In this document: positions 37,571 through 45,748 of the stretch, one piece after another
Layout: the number at the start of each line of letters is the position of its first letter
How positions within the stretch are numbered: the first letter of the stretch is position 1
Assembly: GCA_902589345.1 (NCBI GenBank)
Contig: CACISU010000001.1
Coordinates: forward strand, 310,001-374,000
Direction: 5' to 3'
Length of the DNA stretch: 64,000 nt
Source: an uncultured Pelagibacteraceae bacterium
Lineage (GTDB): Bacteria; Pseudomonadota; Alphaproteobacteria; Pelagibacterales; Pelagibacteraceae
Program-made: the position numbers and the translations under genes
Notes under the pieces: model-generated
The model's input: the letters and a program-made list of their open reading frames with translations, nothing else
Told to the model about the DNA's origin: nothing
Database searches by the model: none

Positions 37571-37696
37571 TGCTAAAATTGTTTATAAATTAATCATTCG
37601 AATAAACAATAATGAATTTAATTAGAAAATTGATAGACTAATCAGTAAAATCAATTATATAAACATCATTCAAATTGATTTATTATCTATTTGTAG

Positions 37697-37770
37697 GGCA
37701 ACGTGGCGGAATGGTTACGCAGAGGATTGCAAATCCTTGTATCCCGGTTCGATTCCGGGCGTTGCCTCCA
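37697..37770 (+). tRNA. tRNA-Cys (GCA)
   Basis: A complete cloverleaf: acceptor GGCAACG pairs with CGTTGCC, the anticodon loop TTGCAAA carries GCA, the T arm is CCCGGTTCGATTCCGGG, and CCA is encoded at the 3' end. It is 74 bases long. tRNA-Asn follows after 47 bases on the same strand. Confidence 0.96.
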
Positions 37771-37817
37771 AAAAAAAGAGTTGTTTTAGATTAAAAAAAA
37801 AGTAAGTTCTTTTTTAT

Positions 37818-37893
37818 TCCTCGGTAGCTCAGTTGGTAGAGCAGTTGACTGTTAATCAATTGGTCGCAGGTTCGAGTCCTGCCCGAGGAGCCA
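37818..37893 (+). tRNA. tRNA-Asn (GTT)
   Basis: A complete cloverleaf: acceptor TCCTCGG pairs with CCGAGGA, the anticodon stem-loop TTGACTGTTAATCAA carries GTT, the T arm is GCAGGTTCGAGTCCTGC, and CCA is encoded at the 3' end. It is 76 bases long and convergent with the XRE regulator gene 4 bases away. Confidence 0.97.
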
Positions 37894-37897
37894 GAAA

Positions 37898-38269
37898 TTA
37901 AACTGCTTTTGCTATTCCAACTGTAGAACTCTGTAAACTTTTTGTAAATTTAATTTTTTGCTCTTCTGTTAGTTCAGAATAAACCTTAATTAAAAAGTTA
38001 TAGTTTACGTTCATATGTCCTTCTTTAGATTTTTCAATGTTTATTAAATATTCTGAAAAATCTTCAAAGAAATAGTTTATTGGAACCTTTAAATAGTTTG
38101 AAAGCTGCAATAATCTAATTGAGCTTACTCCATTAGTTCCTTTTTCGTACTTCTGTATTTGTTGAAATGTCACGTTAATTGCTTTAGCTACCTTCGTTTG
38201 TGTTAAGCCTAGTGCTAATCTTCTAAGCTTAAGCTTGTTACCTAAGTGTTTATTAAAATTTTCTTCCAT
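37898..38269 (-). CDS. XRE-family DNA-binding transcriptional regulator
   Basis: This 123-residue protein has a helix-turn-helix (about 13-67) reading LGNKLKLRRLALGLTQTKVAKAINVTFQQIQKYEKGTNGVSS, then a short C-terminal helical region. The VTFQQIQKYEKG recognition segment is the form common in alphaproteobacterial phage-repressor-like regulators such as PraR. I start it at ATG 38269, preceded by a strong AGAGGGG Shine-Dalgarno; an upstream in-frame start would add 31 residues of unrelated sequence. It sits between tRNA-Asn and the amino-acid transporter genes. Targets are unknown. Confidence 0.88.
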   Translation of the reverse strand: MEENFNKHLGNKLKLRRLALGLTQTKVAKAINVTFQQIQKYEKGTNGVSSIRLLQLSNYLKVPINYFFEDFSEYLINIEKSKEGHMNVNYNFLIKVYSELTEEQKIKFTKSLQSSTVGIAKAV

Positions 38270-38394
38270 TAAGACCCCTCTTAAAAAAATGAATTGAACT
38301 CTAATTGAAGAGTTATTGCAAGTGGAAAAATTATAAAAATATATTATTTTTTCAAAACCCAAAATCCTGTCAAGATGCTTTTTTTAAAATAATT

Positions 38395-39129
38395 CTAAAG
38401 AATCTGGCTTAAAAACAGCTTAGTACGGTCACTCTTGGGATTGGCAAAAAACTCTTTTGTCTCGGCTTTTTCAACAATCATGCCCTCATCCATGAATATT
38501 ACTTCATCAGCAACTTCTTTTGCAAAACCCATTTCATGAGTTACAACTATCATTGTCATACCAGCTTTAGCTAAATTTACCATTGCATCAAGCACTTCCT
38601 TAATCATCTCTGGATCTAATGCTGATGTAGGTTCATCAAATAACATTATCTTTGGTTCCATACATAAAGCTCTAGCAATAGCACATCTTTGTTGTTGTCC
38701 TCCTGATAATTGACCTGGAAACTTCTGAGCTTGGTCAACTATTTGTACTTGTTCAAGTTGCTTCATTGCTAAGTCCTCAGCTTCTTTCTTTGGCATTTTC
38801 TTAACCCAAATTGGTGCTAACGTACAATTATCTAATATTGATAAGTGTGGAAATAGGTTAAATTGTTGAAAAACCATTCCAACTTCAGCTCGTATAGTTT
38901 CTATATTTTTTGTATCTTCAGATAGTTCTGTGCCATCAACTACTATGGTTCCTTTTTGATGTTCTTCTAGCCTATTAATGCATCTTATCAAAGTTGATTT
39001 ACCAGATCCTGACGGCCCACATACAACTATTTTTTTGTTTTTCTCAACTTCTAAATTAACGTCTTTTAATACTTGAAAGTTTCCAAACCATTTATTCATA
39101 TTTTGTATTTTAATTATAGGTTCAGACAT
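38395..39129 (-). CDS. aapP: Polar amino-acid ABC transporter, ATP-binding protein
   Basis: This 244-residue ATPase of the GlnQ/AapP type has Walker [29 protein letters not shown], signature [15 protein letters not shown], and Walker [15 protein letters not shown]. It energises uptake of general L-amino acids with AapQ and AapM. It is the last gene of the aapJQMP cluster, 3 bases after aapM. Confidence 0.93.
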   Translation of the reverse strand: MSEPIIKIQNMNKWFGNFQVLKDVNLEVEKNKKIVVCGPSGSGKSTLIRCINRLEEHQKGTIVVDGTELSEDTKNIETIRAEVGMVFQQFNLFPHLSILDNCTLAPIWVKKMPKKEAEDLAMKQLEQVQIVDQAQKFPGQLSGGQQQRCAIARALCMEPKIMLFDEPTSALDPEMIKEVLDAMVNLAKAGMTMIVVTHEMGFAKEVADEVIFMDEGMIVEKAETKEFFANPKSDRTKLFLSQIL

Positions 39130-39132
39130 ATT

Positions 39133-40404
39133 TTATCTTTCAGTTTTATATTTAGCTTCTAAATTATAACTATATTTACTCATAGAATAACAAATAATAA
39201 AGAAAATTATAGATGCAAAAACATATCCTTCCATTGCAAAACCTAGCCACTTAGGATTTGTCTTAGCTAAACCAAGCATTCCAGCTATTTCTAAAAGACC
39301 AACTACAAATATTAAAGGAGTATCTTTTACTAATGCTAAAAACGTATTTGCAATACCCGGTATTACCAGTTTAAGTGCTTGCGGAAGAATAACAAAAATA
39401 TGCATTTTCCAATATCCCATACCAAGTGATTTAGCAGCATCATACTGCCCTCTTGGCAAAGCTTGGAGACCGCCTCTAATAACTTCTGCTACATAAGCTG
39501 CTTCAAATAAAGAAATTGCAATAATTACCCTTACTAGCTTATCAAGAAAAAAACCATCTGGAAGAAACATTGGAAACATTACAGATGACATAAATAATAC
39601 TGTAATTAAAGGAACGCCTCTCCAAAACTCAATAAAACCTATTGAGCAATATCTTACTGTTGGTAAACTTGACCTTCTGCCTAATGCAAGCATCATTCCA
39701 ATAGGAAAACAAAAAATTAAACAAAAAAATGAAACAATAAATGTAAGAGATAAACCTCCCCAAGCACCTGTTTCAACCCAGTTTAGTCCAAAAGATCCAC
39801 CTGATATCAAGAAGTAAATTAGTACATAAGCTATTATTGGATAAATAATTACATAATATAAAGTTAAATATTTTTTTAATCTCTCTCCTGAAAAATATCC
39901 AACAAAAGCTAATGCTATTAAAAAAATAAATGAAACATTTATTCTCCATTGATATTCGTTAGGGTACATCCCATACATAAATCTGTTAAACCAAACTTTT
40001 ATATAAGTCCAGCATGCTCCACTACCCGTACATGCATCCTTAGAATCACCCGAAATATTTGCATCAAAAATAAACCAACTCAATGCTGGTGGAGTAGCTT
40101 TGATAATTATAAAAATTATAATCATAGTTAAAAAAGCATTAAATGTATTTGTATTTATTTTTTTGTTAATTAAATCTAAATTTTGTATACCTGAATATTC
40201 TATTCTTATTAAGTGAAGACCCATTACCCCTAAAATTAATGGAAGAAAAAAACTAATTGAATCTGGTAAAAAAGCAGTAGCGTTAACACCAAAAAAAGAA
40301 TTAAAAGAAACATCAGCAATACTAACAAAAAATAGGAATACTCCTAAGTATAGATATACATAAATATTATTTTTATCAGGTTTTAAAAAATTAATTTTGT
40401 CCAT
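39133..40404 (-). CDS. aapM: General L-amino acid ABC transporter, permease AapM
   Basis: This 423-residue permease has a long N-terminal multi-span region (about 1-210) and a C-terminal HisM-type core with FIEFWRGVPLITVLFMSSVMFP, EVIRGGLQALPRGQYDAAKSLGMGYWKMHIFVILPQALKLVIPG (the EAA coupling loop). Long permeases of this type are specific to the Aap/Bzt/Yhd amino-acid systems. Its ATG abuts the aapQ stop at 40404. Confidence 0.93.
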   Translation of the reverse strand: MDKINFLKPDKNNIYVYLYLGVFLFFVSIADVSFNSFFGVNATAFLPDSISFFLPLILGVMGLHLIRIEYSGIQNLDLINKKINTNTFNAFLTMIIIFIIIKATPPALSWFIFDANISGDSKDACTGSGACWTYIKVWFNRFMYGMYPNEYQWRINVSFIFLIALAFVGYFSGERLKKYLTLYYVIIYPIIAYVLIYFLISGGSFGLNWVETGAWGGLSLTFIVSFFCLIFCFPIGMMLALGRRSSLPTVRYCSIGFIEFWRGVPLITVLFMSSVMFPMFLPDGFFLDKLVRVIIAISLFEAAYVAEVIRGGLQALPRGQYDAAKSLGMGYWKMHIFVILPQALKLVIPGIANTFLALVKDTPLIFVVGLLEIAGMLGLAKTNPKWLGFAMEGYVFASIIFFIICYSMSKYSYNLEAKYKTER

Positions 40405-41555
40405 TATTTTTCTTTGATTGCAATTTTTTTATTGTACCAATTCATCAATACTGAAATAGATAAACTTATTGATAAATATGTTAACATTGTAATTGAAACT
40501 ATTTCTATAGCTCTACCTGTTTGCATCATTGCTGTTCCAGCAAAAACTAGAACTAAATCTGGATAAGCTATAGCTGCTGCTAAAGATGAATTTTTTGTTA
40601 AATTTAAGTATTGATTTGTTGTAGGTGGAATTATAATTCTTAACGCTTGAGGCATTATAACTAATTTTAATATTTGGTTTGTTGTTAATCCAATTGAAGC
40701 AGCAGCTTCCTTTTGACCTTTGCTAACCCCTTGAATTCCAGCTCTAACACATTCTGCAATGAAAGTTGCTGTGTAAAGAGATAAGGCCAAAGTTAAAGCT
40801 ATTAATTCAGGAGGAATACTAACTCCACCGTCATAAATAAATGCTGTTTTTGCTAATTGCTTTAAAACAGGAATTTCAAAATCTAAAGTTACACCACCCA
40901 CTAAAAATGTAAGCAAGGGTAATAATATTAAAATAGATAATGATGTTGTAAATACTGGAATTTGTTTACCTTTTTTTTCACGCAAACTCTTTGCATAAAT
41001 CCTTATTGAAATTATTGAAATTATTGATGCTATAATTGAATATAAAAAAATATCGAGATTGTTCCAAATAAATGCAGGCATGTATAAACCTTTAATTGTT
41101 AGGAAAAAGACACCAAAAAAAGGTTCTGTTTTTTCGGGTAATGGCAAAGCTCTTAATGCTGCAAAATACCAGAAAAAAATTTGAAGTAATAAAGGTATAT
41201 TTCTAAAAAACTCTACATAAACGGCTGCAGTTTTTTCAATTAAATAATTAGGTGAAAGTCTAGCAATACCAACTATTACACCAATGATAGTGGAAAAAAT
41301 TATACCAATGAATGAAACTAAAAGTGTATTTAATAATCCTACTAAATATGCTCTAGCATACGAATGTGAACCATCGTACTCTATTAAAGAGAATTGAACG
41401 TCAAATGAGGATTCTTGTGTTAAAAATCCGTAACCAAAATCAATGCCTCGATTTGCCATATTCATTTGGGCATTTATCGTAAAAAATCCAAAAACTAGTA
41501 TTATGAATAATAATGTAGCTAATTGAGGTATGATTTTTCTTATTTTATAATTCAT
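40404..41555 (-). CDS. aapQ: General L-amino acid ABC transporter, permease AapQ
   Basis: This 383-residue permease partners AapM. The region VEFFRNIPLLLQIFFWYF and the coupling loop CVRAGIQGVSKGQKEAAASIGLTTNQILKLVIMPQALRIIIPP are typical. The large loop after the first spans (about 60-90) carries DGSHSYARAYLVGLLNT, seen in Aap/Bzt proteins. The start lies just after the hairpin at 41570-41602, with no clear Shine-Dalgarno (CCGGCAAAA precedes the ATG). Confidence 0.93.
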   Translation of the reverse strand: MNYKIRKIIPQLATLLFIILVFGFFTINAQMNMANRGIDFGYGFLTQESSFDVQFSLIEYDGSHSYARAYLVGLLNTLLVSFIGIIFSTIIGVIVGIARLSPNYLIEKTAAVYVEFFRNIPLLLQIFFWYFAALRALPLPEKTEPFFGVFFLTIKGLYMPAFIWNNLDIFLYSIIASIISIISIRIYAKSLREKKGKQIPVFTTSLSILILLPLLTFLVGGVTLDFEIPVLKQLAKTAFIYDGGVSIPPELIALTLALSLYTATFIAECVRAGIQGVSKGQKEAAASIGLTTNQILKLVIMPQALRIIIPPTTNQYLNLTKNSSLAAAIAYPDLVLVFAGTAMMQTGRAIEIVSITMLTYLSISLSISVLMNWYNKKIAIKEK

Positions 41556-41569
41556 TTTTGCCGGATAAT

Positions 41570-41602
41570 AAAAAAAAGGGCTAGAAAAATCTAGCCCTTT
41601 TT
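41570..41602 (-). terminator. Hairpin with T-tract between aapJ and aapQ
   Basis: The stem GGGCTAGA / TCTAGCCC encloses a short A-rich loop (AAAA), and is flanked by eight A (41570-41577) and five T (41598-41602). On the coding strand the U8 tract follows the stem. It begins 20 bases after the aapJ stop and ends 15 bases before the aapQ start. It is expected to terminate most transcripts after the binding-protein gene or to stabilise its mRNA. Confidence 0.88.
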
Positions 41603-41621
41603 AATTGATTTAATTTAGCAA

Positions 41622-42674
41622 TTATCTTGCAGGTGGTACGTATAAAATTCCACCCTTAGTCCATAATTGGTTAGGACCTCTATCAGGTAAAATACCAGGG
41701 TCAGCTATATTTCTTTGATAGCTTTCTCCATAGTTACCAACTTGTTTGATAATTCTTAAACTCCACTCATTATCTAAACCAAATGCAGCGCCTAATTCAC
41801 CTTCAGCTCCAACTAATCTTTTGATTGCTGGGTTATCTGAATTTTTCATAGAATCTGCGTTTGAAGATGTAATGCCATATTCTTCTGCTTCAATCATTAC
41901 GTTTAAAGACCATCTAACGATATCTTCCCAAACTGAGTCACCTTGTCTTACAACAGGTCCTAGTGGTTCTTTTGATATTGTTTCAGGTAATACCATATGA
42001 TCATCAGGATTTGACATTTTAGTTCTTTGTGCAGCTAATCCAGATTTATCAGTAGTGTAAGTATCACATCTACCTGCATCGTAAGCAGCAACAACTTCAT
42101 CAGCTTTTTCAAAAGCTACTGGCTCATAAGAAATATTTCTTGAATTAAAGAAATCTCTCATATTAAGCTCTGTTGTTGTTCCAATGTTAGTACAAGCTGA
42201 AATTCCATCTGAGAAATCATCTACAGAAGTAATTCCTGAGTCTTTTCTAACCATGAAACCTTGACCATCGTAAAAGTTAACTCCTACGAAAGTAAGACCA
42301 ATGTCAGCATCTCTAGAAAGTGTCCATGTAGTGTTTCTTGATAAAACATCGATTTCTCCAGCTGTTAAAGCAGTAAATCTTTCTTTAGCACTTAATGGTG
42401 TGTACTTAACTTTATTAGCATCACCTAAAACTGCCGCAGCAACTGCTCTACAAACGTCAACGTCTACACCTGTCCAATTTCCTGATGCATCAGCATTAGA
42501 AAATCCTGGTAAACCTTGAGAAACTCCACATCTAACAAATCCTTTACTTTTAGTATTTTTTAGAGTTTTTGATTGTCCTTTACCTTGTTGTCCGCCCATT
42601 TGATCGCAAGAATAAACGAATGCCATCAAACTTAGTAAAACAAATGCAAAGACCTTATTTAATTGTTTAAACAT
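41622..42674 (-). CDS. aapJ: General L-amino acid-binding protein, probably lipid-anchored
   Basis: This 350-residue binding protein of the AapJ/BztA/YhdW type contains GFVRCGVSQGLPGFSNADASGNWTG, DVDVCRAVAAAVLGD and VTRNTTWTL-like DVLSRNTTWTLSRDADIG. I start it at ATG 42674, with an AGAGGAAG Shine-Dalgarno; an in-frame ATG 14 codons upstream lacks one. The N-terminus has a hydrophobic signal ending FVYSC then DQMGGQQ, which resembles a lipobox with Cys at about 23, so the mature protein may be a lipoprotein. It leads the aapJQMP operon and is followed by a terminator-like hairpin. Confidence 0.93.
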   Translation of the reverse strand: MFKQLNKVFAFVLLSLMAFVYSCDQMGGQQGKGQSKTLKNTKSKGFVRCGVSQGLPGFSNADASGNWTGVDVDVCRAVAAAVLGDANKVKYTPLSAKERFTALTAGEIDVLSRNTTWTLSRDADIGLTFVGVNFYDGQGFMVRKDSGITSVDDFSDGISACTNIGTTTELNMRDFFNSRNISYEPVAFEKADEVVAAYDAGRCDTYTTDKSGLAAQRTKMSNPDDHMVLPETISKEPLGPVVRQGDSVWEDIVRWSLNVMIEAEEYGITSSNADSMKNSDNPAIKRLVGAEGELGAAFGLDNEWSLRIIKQVGNYGESYQRNIADPGILPDRGPNQLWTKGGILYVPPAR

Positions 42675-42711
42675 ATCTTCCTCTTGTTTGTTATTTATTT
42701 GTATACAAAAA

Positions 42712-42729
42712 TTCAAAATTAATTTTGAA
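42712..42729. promoter_or_regulatory. Perfect 18-base palindrome upstream of aapJ
   Basis: TTCAAAATTAATTTTGAA reads the same on both strands. It lies 38-55 bases upstream of the aapJ ATG, where an operator would sit. Because the DNA is very AT-rich, such palindromes arise by chance now and then, so this is a candidate only. I cannot name a regulator. Confidence 0.3.
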
Positions 42730-42862
42730 CTTATAAGAGTAAAGCAGAAACCATTATCTCCATCAATGATTAAAAATTGGCATTTATTAATAATAATTCA
42801 ATAGATTGATCAAAATAGACAAAAAAAAACAAACATGTACTTGACTAGAACAAATAGATATA

Positions 42863-42940
42863 TGGCGCGCCCTCCAGGACTCGAACCTGGGACCCTCGGT
42901 TTAGAAAACCGATGCTCTAATCCAGCTGAGCTAAGGGCGC
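42863..42940 (-). tRNA. tRNA-Arg (TCT)
   Basis: On the minus strand the acceptor GCGCCCT pairs with AGGGCGC, the anticodon loop TTTCTAA carries TCT (reads AGA, the main Arg codon in AT-rich genomes), the T arm is CCAGGTTCGAGTCCTGG, and CCA is encoded. It lies 25 bases after the trkH stop and upstream of aapJ. The gap to aapJ (about 190 bases) holds only AT-rich promoter-like sequence and the palindrome noted at 42712. Confidence 0.96.
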
Positions 42941-42965
42941 AATTATTTGATCTTATAATATGAAA

Positions 42966-44369
42966 TTAACTTTTGAAAAGAAATTTTTTAACAATAATTA
43001 AAAATGTTAGTAATTCAACCCTACCGATAATCATGAATATAATTAAAGTTATTTTAGAAAAAAAGCTTGCTTCTAAAAAGTAAAAATCTCCAAGGCCAAA
43101 TATACTAGAATTAACAGTATTCATAATAGTCAAAATACCCATTTTAAAGGACACATCAAAATTAAAATTTGAAATAGTTAATAGAATAGTAACAGTGAAT
43201 AATGACAGTACAAATATCAGAATTGATAAAAAATACTTGTTTATATCTGATTGATTTGCATAATTTTTTGAAAAAGATATTTTGCTTAAATAAACTTGTC
43301 TTGGCCTTGAATGTGATAACAATTCATTTATTGAAAACTTAATAAGAGAAAAAATTTTTATAAATCTTAGTCCAGAACTTGTTGAAAAAAAAGATCCACC
43401 AATAACTACAAGAATTAAGAAAATAAAATATAGATTAGCGGGAGTATTTTTAGTAGAAAATCCAATATTTGAAATGCTACTTGATATAGAAAGAAAGATA
43501 GAAGAGTAATCATTATTATCAAAAAAAATAAAAAAAATTATATTTAAAAATAAAAAATATATTAATAAATACAAATCTTCGGTAAAAACTGACAATCCTC
43601 TTTTTTTTAAATAAAATAGATTAAACGATAAGAATAAACTAAAAAATGAAAGTAACATTAAAAACGACAAAATTATCTGTTTAAATTCAGTATTTATTAA
43701 AATATCTAAATCGTTTACTGGTAAAAATCCTCCAGATGAAATTAATGTTAAAGCCAAATTAAATGCATCGAAATCACGAATATTTATAATTTTTAAAGTT
43801 AAAAAAATAAATAATGTGAGTAATGAATATAGTGTAATTATTTTAAATGATTGCTTTAATATTTCATTAGAGTCAAATGACAAAAAATCTGTAACATTAT
43901 TTTTCAAATTTTTATCAAAAATATCTATAAGTAGAATTATTGAGAATAAAAAGTATAATCCACCAATCCACTGGGATGAAGATCTCCATAAAATTAAACT
44001 TTGATCTAAGTGTTTTATATTAGAAAAAACTGTAAATCCTGTTGATGTAAATCCTGAAATCGACTCAAAATAACAATCTAGAAATGAAATGTTGTATATA
44101 CTTAAAAAATAAGGAATTGATATAATAGCAGGAATTAAAAAGTAACCTATTACAATTGTAATAATTTTTTCATAAATACTGGTTTTCTTGTCATCTTTTT
44201 TTTTTAGTAATGGAATGGATGAAAATATTAAAGAAATAACCAGTGTATATACATAAGTATCAATGTTTAAATAAAGGTTAAAATAATAGGAATATAAAAT
44301 ATTTAAAAATGATAAAAAAGAAATTAATAGAAAAAAAGATGATAAATATATTAAGCTAAATCGTGACAT
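42966..44369 (-). CDS. trkH: Potassium uptake protein, TrkH family
   Basis: This 467-residue channel-like protein has the four pore-loop repeats of the Trk/Ktr/HKT fold. The filters are recognisable as SGFTSTGF, SSGGFLPVN, SNIGFSTKN and NSSIFGLGD. It imports potassium, gated by the TrkA protein encoded 5 bases upstream. The protein is Phe/Ile/Ser rich, in line with very AT-rich codons. Confidence 0.93.
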   Translation of the reverse strand: MSRFSLIYLSSFFLLISFLSFLNILYSYYFNLYLNIDTYVYTLVISLIFSSIPLLKKKDDKKTSIYEKIITIVIGYFLIPAIISIPYFLSIYNISFLDCYFESISGFTSTGFTVFSNIKHLDQSLILWRSSSQWIGGLYFLFSIILLIDIFDKNLKNNVTDFLSFDSNEILKQSFKIITLYSLLTLFIFLTLKIINIRDFDAFNLALTLISSGGFLPVNDLDILINTEFKQIILSFLMLLSFFSLFLSFNLFYLKKRGLSVFTEDLYLLIYFLFLNIIFFIFFDNNDYSSIFLSISSSISNIGFSTKNTPANLYFIFLILVVIGGSFFSTSSGLRFIKIFSLIKFSINELLSHSRPRQVYLSKISFSKNYANQSDINKYFLSILIFVLSLFTVTILLTISNFNFDVSFKMGILTIMNTVNSSIFGLGDFYFLEASFFSKITLIIFMIIGRVELLTFLIIVKKFLFKS

Positions 44370-44374
44370 TAAAA

Positions 44375-45748
44375 TTAGAACGAACTAATTCTGAACATAT
44401 TTTCAACAGTTGAAAGTTGGTCTCTTTTTGAAATAAAAACAACAGTATCATTTTTTTTAAAAACAAAATCTGATCTTGGTATGATAATTTCATTATCTCT
44501 TAATATCGCTCCAATTCTAATTTCATCTGGGAGATCAGCAGATTTGATAGACTTATTAATTAATTCTGAAGTTTCTATTATATCTGCCTCTATAAATTCA
44601 TATTGTCCATCTAAAATTGTGTAAGCTGATTCTATTGTTCCTTTATGAACATGTTTTAAAATACTTGAAACAGTACTCATTCTTGGATCTATAAGATCGT
44701 CAATTTTTAATGATGATTGTAACAAAGAATAATTTGGTTTATTTATCAATGCCATAGTTTTCTTGTCTTTTGAAAATTTTTCAACTAATACACTTACCAT
44801 TAAATTATCTTCATCATCATTTGTCAGGGCTAATACTGTTTCAACTTCATCAAGATTTGCTTCTGAAAGAACATCTTCATCTAAACCATTTCCATTGATA
44901 ACTATTGAGTTGTTGAGCTCATTTGCAATAAACTCTGCTCGTTCCTTATCTTTTTCTATAATTTTTATTCTAGTAGATTCTAAAGATTGCTCTATATTTT
45001 TTGCAAGATTCAGGCCAATATTTCCTCCACCGATAATTAAAATTTTAGTTGAAATTTTCTCATTATGACCAAATGCTAAAAGTGTATCTTCCATTTGTTG
45101 TGAATTGATAATTACATAAGCTTTATCATTATGCTTCATAACATCACTTTTTTTTAAAATTTCAAAATTATTATTTCGGATAACACCTATTATATTTGCA
45201 TTAAGTTTTGGAAATTTTTTTGTTAGCTCATTTAATTTTATTCCTGAAATAGGACACTTGTCATCAATTAATATTTCTAACAATCTAATTTTATTTTCTG
45301 CAAATGGTATATTGTTTAACGCACCAGGAGCTTCAAGTTTTCTTTGAATTGATTTTGCAATTTCAATTTCTGGTGAAATTATTACATCTATTGGTAAATT
45401 TTCTTTACTATAAACTTTTGAAAATTTAGGATTGAGATAGTCCTGAGATCTTATTCTTGCTATTTTTTTAGGTATTTTAAAAACTGTATATGCTATTTGA
45501 CATATCAACATATTGATTTCATCATTTTTAGTGACAGCTATTATCATGTCTGCATTTTCAGCATCAGCTTTTTCAAGTATAGATGGATATGTTGCTTTTC
45601 CAACGATAGATCTAACATCTAAAGAGTCGTTAATTTTTTGAATATCTTCGCTAGATTGATCAATTATCGTAATTGAATGATCTTGTTCAGTTAGTAATTT
45701 AGCAATGGTAAATCCAACCCTACCTGCGCCGCATATTATAATATTCAT
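44375..45748 (-). CDS. trkA: Trk system potassium uptake protein TrkA
   Basis: This 457-residue cytosolic gating subunit has two RCK modules. The first NAD-binding fold starts IICGAGRVGFTIAKLL (about 3-18), and the second IIGGGNIGLNLAKNI (about 238). Each is followed by a TrkA-C subdomain. It is one base after ntrX. The order ntrY-ntrX-trkA is a conserved alphaproteobacterial arrangement; hfq and hflX usually follow, but here trkH does. Confidence 0.96.
   Translation of the reverse strand: MNIIICGAGRVGFTIAKLLTEQDHSITIIDQSSEDIQKINDSLDVRSIVGKATYPSILEKADAENADMIIAVTKNDEINMLICQIAYTVFKIPKKIARIRSQDYLNPKFSKVYSKENLPIDVIISPEIEIAKSIQRKLEAPGALNNIPFAENKIRLLEILIDDKCPISGIKLNELTKKFPKLNANIIGVIRNNNFEILKKSDVMKHNDKAYVIINSQQMEDTLLAFGHNEKISTKILIIGGGNIGLNLAKNIEQSLESTRIKIIEKDKERAEFIANELNNSIVINGNGLDEDVLSEANLDEVETVLALTNDDEDNLMVSVLVEKFSKDKKTMALINKPNYSLLQSSLKIDDLIDPRMSTVSSILKHVHKGTIESAYTILDGQYEFIEADIIETSELINKSIKSADLPDEIRIGAILRDNEIIIPRSDFVFKKNDTVVFISKRDQLSTVENMFRISSF

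Noticed and set aside
38270-38362. Longer form of the XRE regulator starting at 38362
   Set aside because: The extra 31 residues are Phe/Tyr/Ile-rich with no family similarity, while ATG 38269 has a strong Shine-Dalgarno.
37571-38394. Possible mobile element or prophage remnant at the tRNA-Cys/tRNA-Asn pair
   Set aside because: tRNA genes beside an XRE regulator can mark integration sites, but there is no integrase, no direct repeat of a tRNA end, and base composition matches the neighbours.
42730-42862. Sigma-54-type promoter upstream of aapJ
   Set aside because: TGG and TGC words are present but not at the GG-N10-GC spacing.
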